From: Triatoma infestans
Taxonomy: Eukaryota > Arthropoda > Insecta > Hemiptera > Reduviidae
Assembly: GCA_011037195.1 (NCBI GenBank)
Contig: JAAEAF010000373.1
Coordinates: forward strand, 124,001 to 188,000
DNA length: 64,000 bases
Direction: 5' to 3'
Shown: positions 40,401 through 46,470 of the stretch, piece after piece
Layout: each line of letters starts with the position of its first letter
How positions within the stretch are numbered: the first letter of the stretch is position 1
Notes under the pieces: model-generated
Databases searched by the model: none
Told to the model about the DNA's origin: nothing
Seen by the model: the letters and a program-made list of their open reading frames with translations, nothing else
Program-made: the position numbers and the translations under genes

Positions 40401-41488
40401 CAATATATATCCTCTACATTACTGAAACGATTGCAAAAAAAAATATTTAAGACTTGGGCGTACTCCTTTTACCGTACCTTCCAAGAAAAATTGCTGCCAG
40501 GCGATCAAGCGGCGGAGTCCGTTATTATATACTTATCAAAATAATTTGGGTCTTACTATAAGAAATAATCTTACTCCTGGGTGGGAGTGGACTTTTAAAC
40601 TAGATCTACCGGTTTCTGCTGTCAATCTAATTAAGTGTGGTACAATGGTAAACAAAGACACTAATTTTATAAGCCACATGATTTTATTTAATTTATTGCA
40701 TTAATCTATTCAATGTCTAAAGGCGTTTATACAAATAATACGTAATAAAATTGAATGGATACAATCCAATGAACATCTATGGGTATTCCTTCTGTTTTTT
40801 AGTTGTATTCTTAATTCAAATAAGCAAATAAACTTAAATTAAATAATTACTACTTAAATAATAAATTGAATTCCAGAAAACATAATATAATTTTACTTAA
40901 CTTCAACCTAATATTCTCCAACTTTTCTGAAGGACCTTCCCCTTTTCAATAGGTAACTTTGTCTTAAAGATTACCTTTCATGTCTTATTAGTTTCTATAC
41001 CGTTTTAAAAAAATTTTAATTGTTACAGAAAAAAATGTAATATTTAACAGAAAGTAAAGCCCTTTTAAAACTACTGTCAGAATCTGAACTCGAATGTGTT
41101 CAAATAAATAACTATTTTCCTTCTCTCATAAACAGACACAAGGCCGTAATTATTAAATGAAAAGTTTTATATATTTTATTTGTAATAATAAATACATAAA
41201 ACCTCATAAAATGAATTTATTTTTAGTACTTACTGCATGAACACTAGATGGATTTGCTAGCCAAGCATTGTACATATCTTCAACATAGTTAGATGATGAT
41301 CCATTAAGAAATGATTCTTGCGCTAATGTGCTGTAAGAATTTCGTCTGTCTTTATTTATTGCTAGAACAGCAAGCGTATCATTCTTACGTGCTGCAGAAC
41401 CAACTATCCATGTTGCAAATCTCTGCCGACCAGCTGCATTTGGGATGAATGGGACCAAATTGTTGACTACCGTTCTCGCTCGATACAT
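1202..41488 (-). CDS. OGDH: 2-oxoglutarate dehydrogenase E1, 5' part (14 exon positions, 3' end outside window)
   Basis: OGDH decarboxylates 2-oxoglutarate using thiamine diphosphate and passes the succinyl group to the E2 lipoyl arm in the mitochondrial matrix, in the citric acid cycle. Fourteen minus-strand exon positions join in frame through GT-AG sites, giving residues 1-889 of an expected 1,000-1,030. The Arg-rich, acid-poor N-terminus fits a mitochondrial presequence. Next come the E1 N-terminal helix ([15 protein letters not shown], about 67-81), the dehydrogenase domain with ThDP motif GDAAF (419-423) through NN (452-453), and the pyrimidine-binding domain ([17 protein letters not shown], about 680-696). 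The C-terminal domain is missing only because the window ends. Exon 3 has two alternative versions. Intron 1 (11.6 kb) and the introns around exon 3 carry most of the mobile DNA. A 3' splice site just upstream of the ATG implies an unseen 5' untranslated exon. The family assignment is secure; the splice joins are read by eye. Confidence 0.95.
1544..1754 (-). CDS. OGDH: OGDH exon 13
   Basis: Encodes residues about 735-805, with [17 protein letters not shown] and [18 protein letters not shown], both highly conserved in the family. The acceptor TTTAAG follows a long pyrimidine tract and the donor reads GTCTGT. Both phases match the neighbouring exons. Confidence 0.93.
2614..2790 (-). CDS. OGDH: OGDH exon 12
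   Basis: Encodes residues about 676-734: [20 protein letters not shown], then [20 protein letters not shown]. It starts and ends one base into a codon. The acceptor AATAG and donor GTAGGC are visible on the minus strand. Confidence 0.93.
2879..2980 (-). CDS. OGDH: OGDH exon 11
   Basis: Encodes residues about 642-676 and contains [18 protein letters not shown], a conserved helix. Acceptor TTTCAG and donor GTAATT. At 102 bp it is the shortest constitutive exon. Confidence 0.92.
3200..3428 (-). CDS. OGDH: OGDH exon 10
   Basis: Encodes residues about 566-642, with [18 protein letters not shown] and [20 protein letters not shown], matching the linker between the two ThDP-binding domains in insect OGDH. 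The donor GTTTCT is weak but leaves the correct phase. Confidence 0.92.
3569..3652. repeat. Short imperfect inverted repeat in OGDH intron
   Basis: The two arms (about 3569-3596 and 3625-3652) pair over about 25 bp with a few mismatches, centred on ATGAGGC...GCCTCAT and CTCAGCAG...CTGCTGAG, with a loop of about 28 bp. It could be a MITE relic. No ORF. Confidence 0.5.
4130..4850 (-). mobile_element. Decayed non-LTR retrotransposon fragment (region after the RT)
   Basis: This segment is visibly richer in GC than its surroundings and lies inside the intron between OGDH exons 10 and 9. Minus-strand reading with frame changes gives FDEHQNKCL, then [21 protein letters not shown] and PLAAEISSI. This resembles the segment after the reverse transcriptase of RTE-type and related LINEs (a hydrophobic strand, VAVPGD-like turn, then a K/E-rich helix of type EKIEKYQELxxEI). 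Stops and frameshifts show it is dead. No endonuclease or YADD box is present. Clade placement is an inference from this short match. Confidence 0.5.
4895..5047 (-). CDS. OGDH: OGDH exon 9
   Basis: Encodes residues 515-565, starting [20 protein letters not shown], one of the most conserved OGDH segments. 51 codons, phase 0 at both ends. Acceptor TTATAG and donor GTATTT. Confidence 0.95.
5129..5256 (-). CDS. OGDH: OGDH exon 8
   Basis: Encodes residues 472-514, [20 protein letters not shown] through [10 protein letters not shown]. Acceptor TTGCAG, donor GTATGT. It completes the split Asp codon from exon 7 and ends in phase 0. Confidence 0.95.
5348..5528 (-). CDS. OGDH: OGDH exon 7 (ThDP-binding motif)
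   Basis: Encodes residues 412-472. It holds the thiamine diphosphate/Mg motif: [10 protein letters not shown] (418-427) to [11 protein letters not shown] (about 451-461). Glu and His of [18 protein letters not shown] are also present. Acceptor ATCATAG, donor GTAAAT. Confidence 0.96.
6244..6329 (+). pseudogene. tRNA-like relic in OGDH intron
   Basis: A B-box-like GTTCGAGTCCC lies at 6310-6320. Seven bases at 6244-6250 (GTTATTC) pair perfectly with 6323-6329 (GAATAAC), like an acceptor stem over 86 nt. The D arm is unrecognisable and the T stem pairs poorly, so this is more likely a tRNA pseudogene or SINE head than a working tRNA. Transcription direction is inferred from the B-box. Confidence 0.35.
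6448..6627 (-). CDS. OGDH: OGDH exon 6
   Basis: Encodes residues 352-411: [20 protein letters not shown], then [20 protein letters not shown] and the end [10 protein letters not shown]. Exactly 60 codons, phase 0 at both ends. Acceptor TTTCAG, donor GTAAAA. Confidence 0.95.
6708..6942 (-). CDS. OGDH: OGDH exon 5
   Basis: Encodes residues about 273-351: [20 protein letters not shown], then [16 protein letters not shown], the start of the dehydrogenase core. Donor GTTAGT and acceptor TATTAG. The join with exon 6 gives AADD then GSGDVKYH, as in other animal OGDH. Confidence 0.94.
6943..8123. other. OGDH intron 4, no gene seen
   Basis: This 1.2-kb intron is AT-rich except for a less AT-rich patch at about 7400-7620 that could be an old repeat. 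No coding signal or structured RNA was recognised. Confidence 0.5.
8124..8379 (-). CDS. OGDH: OGDH exon 4
   Basis: Encodes residues 188-273: [18 protein letters not shown], then [20 protein letters not shown]. The first two bases complete a Glu codon whose first base comes from exon 3. Both versions of exon 3 end in G, so both give the same in-frame join. Acceptor CTGTAG, donor GTAAAT. Confidence 0.94.
8380..9120. other. OGDH intron 3, AT-rich start
   Basis: No coding or repeat identity could be supported here. The sequence is A/T-rich and ends where the GC-richer retroelement at about 9130 begins. Confidence 0.5.
9130..11880 (-). mobile_element. Degenerate RTE-like non-LTR retrotransposon
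   Basis: Three minus-strand blocks occur in the order expected for an APE endonuclease-RT protein. At about 11007-11220 the endonuclease segment reads [20 protein letters not shown], matching the HExSNDNG..L..FA pattern of RTE-type endonucleases. At about 10080-10460 the RT start reads [20 protein letters not shown] followed by [17 protein letters not shown]. At about 9465-9600 the active-site box reads [19 protein letters not shown], with [11 protein letters not shown] behind it. Stops and frameshifts break every block. The GC-rich DNA at 11340-11880 probably belongs to the same insertion, but I could not read protein there. Its strand matches OGDH. The outer limits are approximate. Confidence 0.7.
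11881..13531. other. OGDH intron 3, no feature recognised
   Basis: AT-rich sequence with no supported ORF. Some motifs (for example CACGCGGGATTAACG near 12577) look like old repeat pieces but cannot be assigned. Confidence 0.45.
13571..13605 (-). ncRNA. Hammerhead ribozyme core, left arm of foldback copy 1
   Basis: Minus-strand reading gives CTGACGA, T, stem II GGAT/ATCC with GAAA loop, then GAAA, then CCGATC. This fits CUGANGA-stem II-GAAA-stem III-UC. All core residues are present and stem II pairs fully. Stem III (ACCGAT) is short and imperfect, so any activity would be weak or need two molecules. Stem I pairing is poor. Confidence 0.55.
13743..13780 (+). ncRNA. Hammerhead ribozyme core, right arm of foldback copy 1
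   Basis: CTGACGA lies at 13745-13751 and GAAA at 13765-13768. ACCGGTC follows, with predicted cleavage after C13774. Stem II (AGAT/ATCC) has one mismatch. ACCGGT is palindromic with no loop, the form known from short-stem-III hammerheads of Penelope-like elements that work as dimers. Stem I is weak. Confidence 0.55.
14655..14840 (+). mobile_element. LINE C-terminal fragment (zinc-knuckle end)
   Basis: Plus-strand reading gives [18 protein letters not shown], a CxxC...H...C pattern found at the end of jockey/R1-type LINE ORF2. After a frameshift it continues [19 protein letters not shown] and reaches a stop. Only this end is recognisable. The GC-richer 3' flank to about 14910 is probably its 3' UTR. 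Confidence 0.6.
14911..18050. other. OGDH intron 3, no gene seen
   Basis: A long AT-rich stretch. Around 14990-15090 the phrases ATTTTCTTCAACTTTGAATTC and GGAGTACCGTAATGG look like members of a degenerate dispersed family also seen at 1850, 20640, 20820, 24290 and 40310. No ORF here resembles a known protein. Confidence 0.45.
18051..18245 (+). mobile_element. Possible LINE RNase H remnant
   Basis: The translation [12 protein letters not shown] resembles the WVPGHSGIxGNE motif of retroelement RNase H, followed shortly by a stop. The match is a single short motif, so this call is weak. Confidence 0.3.
18246..19478. other. OGDH intron 3 next to alternative exon 3a
   Basis: AT-rich, no repeat or gene recognised. 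This is downstream intron sequence of exon 3a and could hold splicing-control elements, but none can be pointed to by eye. Confidence 0.4.
19479..19581 (-). CDS. OGDH: OGDH alternative exon 3a (Asp-rich, calcium-motif version)
   Basis: Translates as [20 protein letters not shown] followed by [14 protein letters not shown] plus one base (103 bp, phase 0 in, +1 out). The acceptor is GTTCAG and the donor GTAAGT. Ala-Asp-Leu-Asp is the counterpart of the DADLD segment that in animal OGDH contributes to calcium sensitivity and is subject to alternative splicing. The ThDP domain begins downstream, so this exon changes only the N-terminal regulatory segment. Confidence 0.93.
19582..21804. other. Intron between the two alternative OGDH exons
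   Basis: 2,223 bp with poly-A/T runs (for example 19665-19687, 19829-19846). At 20640-20870 there are two degenerate copies of a dispersed motif (GGCGGTGGAACCGTA, then AGGTGGAAGTCCCGTA). No gene seen. Confidence 0.5.
21805..21925 (-). CDS. OGDH: OGDH alternative exon 3b (ADLH version)
   Basis: Translates as [20 protein letters not shown], then [20 protein letters not shown] plus one base (121 bp, phase 0 in, +1 out). The start aligns with exon 3a (RGHxxAxLDPL), so it is a duplicated exon rather than an extra one. Both lengths are 1 mod 3; using both together would shift the frame. Here Asp of the ADLD motif is His, and a longer basic loop follows. The exon is GC-richer than the introns around it. 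Confidence 0.92.
21926..24464. other. OGDH intron 2, no gene seen
   Basis: AT-rich. A degenerate motif near 24290 (AACCGATTTCTTCAAACTCAG) recalls the dispersed family at 20620. A TATATG-type short repeat lies near 23577-23600. Confidence 0.45.
24465..24690 (+). mobile_element. tRNA-derived SINE
   Basis: The head looks like a tRNA: ACACTGGACTCCCATAAGGA (CAT at the anticodon position) followed by a full B-box GGTTCGAGTCC at 24515-24525. The body carries GGAGGCCGGCAGTGCACTGA, then AGAAGGCTCCGGGCG, and the tail is A-rich. The body recurs in reverse at 42575-42765, 52490-52645 and near 55320-55400. Missing A-box conservation and the long tail argue against a working tRNA gene. Confidence 0.7.
24691..27660. 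other. OGDH intron 2, AT-rich, no gene seen
   Basis: Long A/T-rich stretch with homopolymers (26702-26716, 26770-26782, 27161-27178). Nothing coding was recognised. Confidence 0.5.
27660..28810. mobile_element. Candidate TIR DNA transposon (decayed)
   Basis: The left end at about 27667-27710 (TAGGTGGGTTTAACAAAAGT then CTGTACGTTTT) matches in reverse the right end near 28770-28800 (AAAACGTACAAACTTTTGTT then ATTCCTA). The core AACAAAAGTYTGTACGTTTT is shared. About 1.14 kb lies between, the size of a Tc1/mariner element, but I could not read a DDE/D transposase. A 113-codon plus-strand frame at 28347-28688 has no recognisable motif. The class assignment is inferred from size and ends only. Confidence 0.45.
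29403..29606 (-). CDS. OGDH: OGDH exon 2
   Basis: Encodes residues 86-153: [20 protein letters not shown], a Pro/Gly-rich low-conservation stretch ([21 protein letters not shown]), then [15 protein letters not shown]. 68 codons, phase 0 at both ends. The last helix leads into exon 3a or 3b. Acceptor TTACAG, donor GTAAAT. Confidence 0.93.
30027..30083 (+). mobile_element. Very short LINE 3'-end insertion
   Basis: Only about 57 bp: TAGCACAATAGATCG, GGTCGCAGTGCATTGG, a C-run and poly-A. It is flanked by TTAGATACTACTA (30014-30026) and TTAGGTACTACTA (30084-30096), a 13-bp target-site duplication with one mismatch. The same 3' end occurs at 55574-55739 and, reversed, at 56418-56600. It marks a 5'-truncated insertion of that LINE family. 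Confidence 0.75.
30100..30545 (-). mobile_element. Penelope-like element fragment, minus copy
   Basis: Minus-strand reading gives [30 protein letters not shown] and [15 protein letters not shown]. It then reaches [15 protein letters not shown], the segment between RT and GIY-YIG endonuclease in Penelope-like elements, here with frame changes. The block GACATCCTTCCGAACAAACA is also in the plus copy 370 bp away (30580-30610), so two copies of one family lie in opposite orientation. The plus-strand frame through 30057-30536 is only its antisense. Confidence 0.7.
30573..30980 (+). pseudogene. Penelope-like GIY-YIG endonuclease (3' part of element)
   Basis: The frame reads [20 protein letters not shown] then [20 protein letters not shown] and [15 protein letters not shown], with [11 protein letters not shown] near the middle. 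GVYELKC...[18 protein letters not shown] is the GIY-YIG nuclease with the CxxC insertion typical of Penelope-like elements (PLEs). The Arg of the nuclease helix (KERFTEH) is kept. The stop is at 30978-30980. RT is absent, so this is a 5'-truncated copy; the endonuclease frame itself is intact. In family terms the enzyme nicks target DNA to prime reverse transcription. Confidence 0.88.
30981..31745 (+). mobile_element. 3' region of Penelope-like element with ribozyme
   Basis: Noncoding tail downstream of the endonuclease. It contains a short tandem-like pair, AATGCATAATAAAAAACTTA (near 31169-31187) and AATGCATAGTTATAAAAAACTT (near 31267-31287). The hammerhead segment lies at 31612-31657, and the tail ends near CTGCGGAAACTTTATTTCGA. 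In PLEs such pseudo-LTR segments normally carry hammerhead motifs. Confidence 0.65.
31612..31657 (+). ncRNA. Hammerhead ribozyme of Penelope-like element
   Basis: The order is stem I strand CATC, core CTGAAGA, stem II GGGCG/CGCCC with AA loop, core GAAA, short stem III, predicted cleavage after GATC, then stem I partner GATG. Stem II pairs over five G-C pairs and stem I over four pairs. Stem III reads ACCGAT; a single CpG-type G-to-A change from palindromic ACCGGT would explain it. PLEs are known hosts of this ribozyme class. Activity is not shown by sequence alone. Confidence 0.75.
31746..32946. other. OGDH intron 1, no gene seen
   Basis: AT-rich DNA between the Penelope-like tail and the long direct repeat. 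It ends in an AAT-rich stretch at the repeat boundary. Confidence 0.5.
32947..33375 (+). repeat. Left copy of 429-bp direct repeat flanking the LINE
   Basis: It begins TAATTATCATCAACTTATTT and ends GACCGGAAATTGAAGTGC. The right copy (37141-37567) is the same except for two single-base deletions (GTTCTGAGG to GTTCTGGG near 33070, and TTTACGG to TTTAGG near 33267). No TG...CA ends, primer-binding site or polypurine tract is seen, so it does not look like an LTR. Confidence 0.93.
33376..34046 (+). pseudogene. LINE ORF1 protein, 5'-truncated
   Basis: Begins [20 protein letters not shown], a heptad coiled coil of about 35 residues, then [10 protein letters not shown], the entry to an RRM-like domain of LINE ORF1 proteins, and a basic stretch ([15 protein letters not shown]). 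Such proteins bind element RNA and form trimers. The frame is open for 223 codons to a stop at 34044-34046 but has no start codon within the element. Confidence 0.75.
34092..34890 (+). pseudogene. LINE APE-type endonuclease, frameshifted
   Basis: It opens with [16 protein letters not shown] (the usual N-terminal Asn strand). A T-run at about 34158-34168 and later frame changes break it. [20 protein letters not shown] and then [10 protein letters not shown] (GDxNxR motif) and [16 protein letters not shown] (substrate loop and terminal Asp) can be read in changing frames. It would nick the target DNA in an intact element. Confidence 0.75.
34893..36122 (+). pseudogene. LINE reverse transcriptase with palm deletion
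   Basis: Readable motifs in order: [55 protein letters not shown] and [20 protein letters not shown], the last holding the first catalytic Asp. After FRVKM (about 36069) the frame jumps to unrelated sequence and stops; the QGCxxSPxLF and YADD boxes are absent. An internal deletion removed the rest of the palm and the thumb, so this copy cannot supply its own polymerase. Confidence 0.88.
36167..36697 (+). pseudogene. LINE ORF2 C-terminal domain
   Basis: An open frame of about 175 codons ending [36 protein letters not shown] is a CxxC...H...C zinc-knuckle-like motif seen at the end of many LINE ORF2 proteins. It is separated from the RT frame by the deletion junction near 36070. Confidence 0.7.
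37112..37140 (+). repeat. (ATT)n 3' tail of LINE
   Basis: GAAATAAAACATTATTATTA continues as ATT repeats to the start of the right direct repeat. A short microsatellite tail instead of poly-A is typical of several LINE clades. Confidence 0.85.
37141..37567 (+). repeat. Right copy of 429-bp direct repeat (427 bp here)
   Basis: It starts directly after the (ATT)n tail with TAATTATCATCAACTTATTT and ends GAAGTGC at 37567. It matches 32947-33375 base for base apart from two 1-bp deletions. The sequence that continues after it (AAGAAATG...) is the likely original host flank. Confidence 0.93.
37930..38090 (+). mobile_element. Decayed Penelope-like element, end of endonuclease
   Basis: AATAAACGAACAAACAAAAT, then TGAATCATTATTCA and ACAATAACCGAACAAATA, parallel the end of the endonuclease at 30920-30990 (ATAAACGAACAGACAAAATT, TGAACCATTATTCA). 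Divergence is high, so this is an older copy. Confidence 0.6.
38091..39480. other. OGDH intron 1, no gene seen
   Basis: AT-rich with TATG/ATAT-rich stretches at about 38330-38450 and a TA run at 38607-38621. No coding signal. Confidence 0.5.
39490..39870 (+). mobile_element. LTR-retrotransposon gag remnant (zinc knuckle)
   Basis: Near 39766-39830 the frame reads [16 protein letters not shown], a retroviral-type zinc knuckle (CxxCxxxxGHxxxxC) in which the second Cys has become Tyr. Upstream, frames carrying stops contain [21 protein letters not shown] sequence, the gag style of Ty3/gypsy elements. No LTR could be found nearby. Confidence 0.5.
39871..41233. other. OGDH intron 1 next to exon 1
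   Basis: A GT dinucleotide run lies at 40128-40145 and a short perfect palindrome, TTTAGTACTATA...TATAGTACTAAA, at about 40228-40254. A dispersed-family phrase (GGAGGTGAAACCGTAG) occurs near 40309. No gene. Confidence 0.5.
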
Positions 41489-41497
41489 TGCAATATC
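41234..41497 (-). CDS. OGDH: OGDH exon 1 (start codon, mitochondrial presequence)
   Basis: The ATG is at 41486-41488. The exon encodes [20 protein letters not shown], further Arg-rich sequence, then [20 protein letters not shown], 85 codons in phase 0. The first residues lack Asp/Glu and are rich in Arg, as expected for matrix import. Nine bases upstream of the ATG lies an acceptor (TTTTCTTAG), so the transcript begins further upstream in an untranslated exon that I cannot locate. Confidence 0.93.
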
Positions 41498-41499
41498 CT

Positions 41500-42560
41500 A
41501 AGAAAACAAATTAGATTTATATAATCCCAAAAGTAAACTTTACATAAAACATTATTTGGTACAAATAAAATCTCTGTGATACACTGAAACAACTTTTCCT
41601 TATCACTATTTCCATAGTTCTGACAAATTCCTTAAAATAAAATTGTTTACTAAATGCTTAGTCTCCTTAAATATAAATCATGCTGTTATTAGTAAATTTA
41701 AGTCTTATATCACAGCTCTCCCCAGAATGTCTAATAATTAATATTTCTTGAAAAATGTTTCATGTAAAAGTAATGGGTTAATGTACAAGTGGACAAATAC
41801 AGTAAATTAAATAAATACAAAATATTGAAGCACTCACAGATTTTCTCTTAGTACAATTATTATAATTCTAATTAATGGGGGAGTGCCGAAGCAGTACCCC
41901 CAAATCGAAGGCGGATTTTACTGGGCTTCAAGATGCAAAATGACAGAAATGCCAGTATCAGCGCAAAAAACTACTGTAATAACTCTAATTAATAATTTTA
42001 CTCCAAATTTACAATTTTTATTTAAAGTTAAAGGTCGACCAAAATATCTTGAACATCGAAATGAAAGTGCTAGAAACGATGTACAGTCAAAGCAAAGACA
42101 CACTGCATGAGATAAGGTTGAGAAGTTTGCTTGGTTTACTTACTATTTTATGTGTGGTGTTTTTTTCTGTTTGGTCAAATTTATTATAACTTAAAAGCCT
42201 TTTTAAAGTCAGAAATGTCTTTTTGTAAACATTTCATTTTTTCTAGTACGTAGTGTGTGAAACCTCCCAGCATTATTTGGTATTTTCGATGTATGTTCTT
42301 AAGTTGCCGATGTTCAAGAAATTTTGGCCGGACTATAAATACTGCAATTTTGACGATTAAATTTATTTAATAGTGATTAACGAGTAAAGATGCCCTTACA
42401 TTATGCCAGGGGATAGATTCATATTACCAACTGGATATACCAGCTTACCTAAGAGTGACTACAATATCCACCAGACTACGCCTCGATAAATAAAATAAAA
42501 AAATTTGTTAGTTTTCAAGAAAGCTGCGATAAAACTAAAAAAAAAAAGTTGTAATTCCGC
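41500..42560. other. Upstream of OGDH exon 1, no gene seen
   Basis: A 5' untranslated exon and the OGDH promoter should lie somewhere upstream of 41500, but no CpG-rich or initiator-like signal stands out. Open frames at 41883-42110 (both strands) have no recognisable motif. Confidence 0.4.
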
Positions 42561-42574
42561 TTAACTAGCTTACT

Positions 42575-42860
42575 GTCTGTGGGGAAGACTAAGCCCTTAT
42601 GCTATCCGAAGCCCTTCTCGGCCCATATAGCTACCCCAAAGTTCGGAGCTTTCTCAGTGCTCTGCCGGCCCCCAGGTAGTGTCCTCTCGTTTACAGACAA
42701 CACTGTCCATCACCGGACAGTGAGCTCTGTAAGAGGCTCGTAAGAAGAAAAAATCTAGGGGCAATTTTAACTAGCTTGCTTCTAATTTCAAATCCTGCCC
42801 GGAGGGCGACAGTGCATGGCAAGGTTCCTGGGAGCGTGATTAATCTTTCAAGAACGCTCC
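42575..42860 (-). mobile_element. SINE copy, reversed, with a second fragment
   Basis: The reverse complement of about 42575-42765 matches the body of the SINE at 24540-24660, including GGGGCCGGCAGAGCACTGAG and TTGTCTGTAA. At 42800-42830 a forward fragment (CCGGAGGGCGACAGTGCATG) may be a second copy. Confidence 0.55.
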
Positions 42861-44075
42861 AAAAATAAATTTCCAGAAAATTGGTAAAATAAGAGTCCGG
42901 TTCTACACATAATGTTTATATTACAATTATAAAGACAATACTTGGAGTCACTGCCGAGCAAATCGCGAAAAACTCCAGTTGATGGAATTTCATAGAGATC
43001 TATCTCCATGCAGAATCCCCCGGGTGATAACTTTCAAGGAAATTAAGTGTGATCTTGTTGCAATTTTTCCTTGTTAAGATAACTGATTCTCTCTCACTTT
43101 CTTCTTTCCTTTTCTCTCAGACCCAAACCCACATCCCACAACACAAACACACAGCGAACTATATAGAAAATGTTTCTTTTTAGAGGATTCCGAGTTATGC
43201 ATTTTTCGATAAAACTCAAAGAAATAAATTTTTAAAAACTCATTCAGCAAAAGAGGTAGTAAACTACTCTGACTACAGCAAAATCTAATTTCATTATAAA
43301 AATAAATTAAATATACTAAACCAATAATTCGAAAGTATTTTCCAAACTGTAATACCACTGTCAAGAGCAAAAATAGTTTATCGATTTACTAATGTTATTG
43401 TTAGCAAAAAAAATAATGAGAATCGATTGAAGTTGGTTATTTACTATTATCTTAGAAGGAAACCATAGTTAATGTTTTACATATACTAAACAAGGTTAGA
43501 GGACTTTACAATAATCAATAAATGCAAAATCAAAAAATGATCAATATATGCAAAATCGGTTCCAAGAAAATCTGTTTTTAATAAAATTCAACTCAACTGT
43601 AAATACACTCAACTTTAAGTACTCGACGTATTTTATTTGAGGTTTGTACTTAAACAAATTGCCTTCATAAGCAAGAAATTTAAAAGCCAATGTACGCCCA
43701 AACCAGTGATGGGCATTATTCGACCACCTTCAAAAACAAATTATTCATTGTTCGACTTTCTTCGAATGACGAATAATTTTTTTATTTGTTATTCTTTATT
43801 CGAAGGAATTCTAATAATGAATACATTTCATTCTTGTTCCAATAAAGGAAATAACTATTTAATAATTACTTTTTATTTGATATTTCTTTTCTGTCTTTTT
43901 TTAGCTTTACCACTAAAATAAGATCTGGTATATTTAACGTGCGTGCCTGTCGTCCTTGTATTTCTTATACTCAACTTTTAAGTATGTGTATTTTCATATA
44001 TAATTTATAAATGTATGTATATATAATATATAAAACGATTTGATAAAATCTGTGACTTAATATCCATCAAATCTG
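42861..44075. other. Intergenic, no gene seen
   Basis: Mostly AT-rich. The open frames at 43074-43370 and 43637-43921 are low-complexity and show no family motif. Confidence 0.45.
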
Positions 44076-44079
44076 TAGC

Positions 44080-44345
44080 CTTTTTTTTTCTTTTTTTTAT
44101 GGAGGGGGAAAATGCCTTCGCACGTGTGTGGGACTCGCAACCCACTAAAAAAACCCTCCTCCCTCGCAGGCATCCGCCCATCCCGGAACTGCTAAGGTAT
44201 TACTTCAGGGTGGTGCCTCGTAATATGCCCTTACGGGCCCACTCCAGACTAGCTGGACCCTGTCCTCGGGAGTCGAGGTACCGGTTCATCGCAGTCGAGG
44301 TACCGGCCGCCGAGTCTCCCACCTTCCCCCATCACCCATCCTTTT
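44080..44345 (-). mobile_element. Probable LINE 3' end (GC-rich, reversed)
   Basis: A block rich in GC against AT-rich DNA, ending at its left in a T/C homopolymer (poly-A on the minus strand). It contains a local duplication, CAGTCGAGGTACCGG beside GAGTCGAGGTACCGG. It looks like the 3' UTR of a LINE or a SINE. Family not determined. Confidence 0.45.
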
Positions 44346-45000
44346 TTATGTAATGGAATAGTTGATTTATCTTTGCAGGAAATAACAAAGCAATTCTACG
44401 CCATCTAGAATAAAAACTTCGGTTCCCTCTGTACATGTGTTTATATAAAGATAACTAATTTATAGGCAAAGTGATCGATGGATATATAAGACTAAGTAGT
44501 TACACACATCAACTTTCCTCTGCAGGTTCTGTGTGTAGGGGGGTGTATAGGATTAAATATAGCAATTAAATAATGTTTGTGCAGCCAGGTTGAGATTGTA
44601 AACGCCAAGATCTCTAAAGAAATAGCTAGTCGTCCACTTTCCTCCAATGTACCACAATCCCATATTAGCGATGCGGTACAAATTAGAGCTTAGGCATCTT
44701 TCGGAAACCCTAAATCTAATTTTTCCAAAAAATAAAAAATTCAAATAAGAGTATAACATATATGTGTAAATAGTATAAGAAGTTTTAAAAAATCGTTGCG
44801 AGCCATTTTCTACCAAATCATAAAATACTGGATTAAAGCATGTTTTCGTAATTAGTGAACCTCATATAATTCCTGGTGAAAATTTAATTTGACATAATCG
44901 CAATATTTCCCCACACTACCATAAGAGAAAGCACAATTTGAAATATATATATATTGATTATGAAATATATATTATATTGATAATGAAATATATATATAGA
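44346..45000. other. Intergenic, no gene seen
   Basis: No coding or repeat assignment. Near 44941-45000 there is an ATATAT-rich stretch with three AATATATAT/GAAATATATA blocks. Confidence 0.45.
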
Positions 45001-45137
45001 GGGCTTTTACTTTCTCTTACTGCTGTAAGAGTAAATATTGTGATTGTGTAAAATTTTCGAAATTAAGTTTTCATCGGTAATACACATTTTAAAGTCCTCT
45101 AAGTCTGAAAAAGTGGTTTTAGAAGTTCGTAAGAATC

Positions 45138-45225
45138 TCTCAATATATATATATAGAGAGAGAGAGTGGGAGATTCTTTCTCTCTCAATATATATATATA
45201 GAGAGAGAGTGAGAGAGGTGTGTGT
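45138..45225. repeat. Duplicated TA/GA palindromic microsatellite
   Basis: The unit CTCTCAATATATATATATAG followed by AGAGAGAG occurs twice in tandem, about 50 bp apart. Each unit is itself palindromic (CTCTC...TATA...GAGAG), so the region can form hairpins. Predicted frames through it are low-complexity artefacts. Confidence 0.85.
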
Positions 45226-46470
45226 GTATGCAGTCAGCATAACTCAATAAAGAAAAATAACAGAAACCTGAAAATTGGTATTTCATTTAGATTCAATCAA
45301 CGGACGCGACAATAAGGTTTTGGTCAAAATTGGTCAGCCGGATGTACCACTTTACTAAGCAAACTTCAGTTTTGCGATTTTCTCCAAAACTGCGCCATTT
45401 TCTTTAAATACTTGTACTTTTATCTGATTTTTTTTTTTTTTTTTTTAACGATGACGTTAGGCTTGTCACAAATATTTATACATTTCTATCATGTACATAA
45501 TATTAATAAGAATTTAATGTTAGGCCAAAATTCCAAATTTGAAAAAATCTGTTAACCAAAAGTACAACTTTTATAATGAGTTCTTTATACAGCAATGGCC
45601 ACAGTAGTTTTAAAGACAAAAGAATTCTTTGATGCTCTACGTTTCGGGTACCATTGGTGCCCTTCTTTAAACATAGAGCAACAAAGAATTTTTTTTCTTT
45701 AAAAAACTCTCGCCATTGCCGTATAAACATCTTCATTATAATCCGAAGGCCGTGCGACTTTTATATTTCTTACGCACATATACAGTACATTTTCAGTATA
45801 TGTGGAATTTGTAACTAGGATAAAATCATAAATAAATAAATATTTTGTAACTAGGTAATAACTGAATAAATAAATAATAAATCATAAATCAAACTAGAGA
45901 GAAAGTTGGCGAGTTTTTCACATCAGTTTTTTTTTTTATAAATTAAATATATATAAAAAGCACTTTACACATGACTGAAAGCAGAAATGAAAATAAATTA
46001 ACATTTTAGAACAGAATTCCAATTTTATGATATAACAGAAACAGCAAATAAAAAGGAAAGTCATAATAAATAATACACAAAACTAAATTCATAAACGCAT
46101 AACCAAGCAAATTAATAATGCATCTGTATCAAGGACAATTCATAGAACTGTCTGTGACGTATAATAGCAATTGTTGCATGAAATTACCAGAACATAAACT
46201 GTCATAATCTATTTTTTTTTTCGGCAAAATTAAATGGCAGTTGCTTTTGATAAAGTAATAAAAAGTTTTTACAAAATTTATTTGGTTTGTTGGAAAAAAC
46301 GCGTATCAACCGCTTGGCAGAGGTGGCAAAAGAGAAAACTGTTGAGCTTATTACCTTTCCTATCTTCTCTAGCTCCAAGCTCTTTCTTTCACTTTTTATT
46401 TTTCTGGATTAATGAGACAGATTACGTACGGATCTCTTGAACAAAGTATAGCCGACAATATTGAAATAAA
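45226..46470. other. Intergenic, no gene seen
   Basis: AT-rich. A small inverted pair of AAAGAATTCTTTG-like and CAAAGAATTTTTTTTC sequences lies near 45618 and 45684. Nothing coding recognised. Confidence 0.4.
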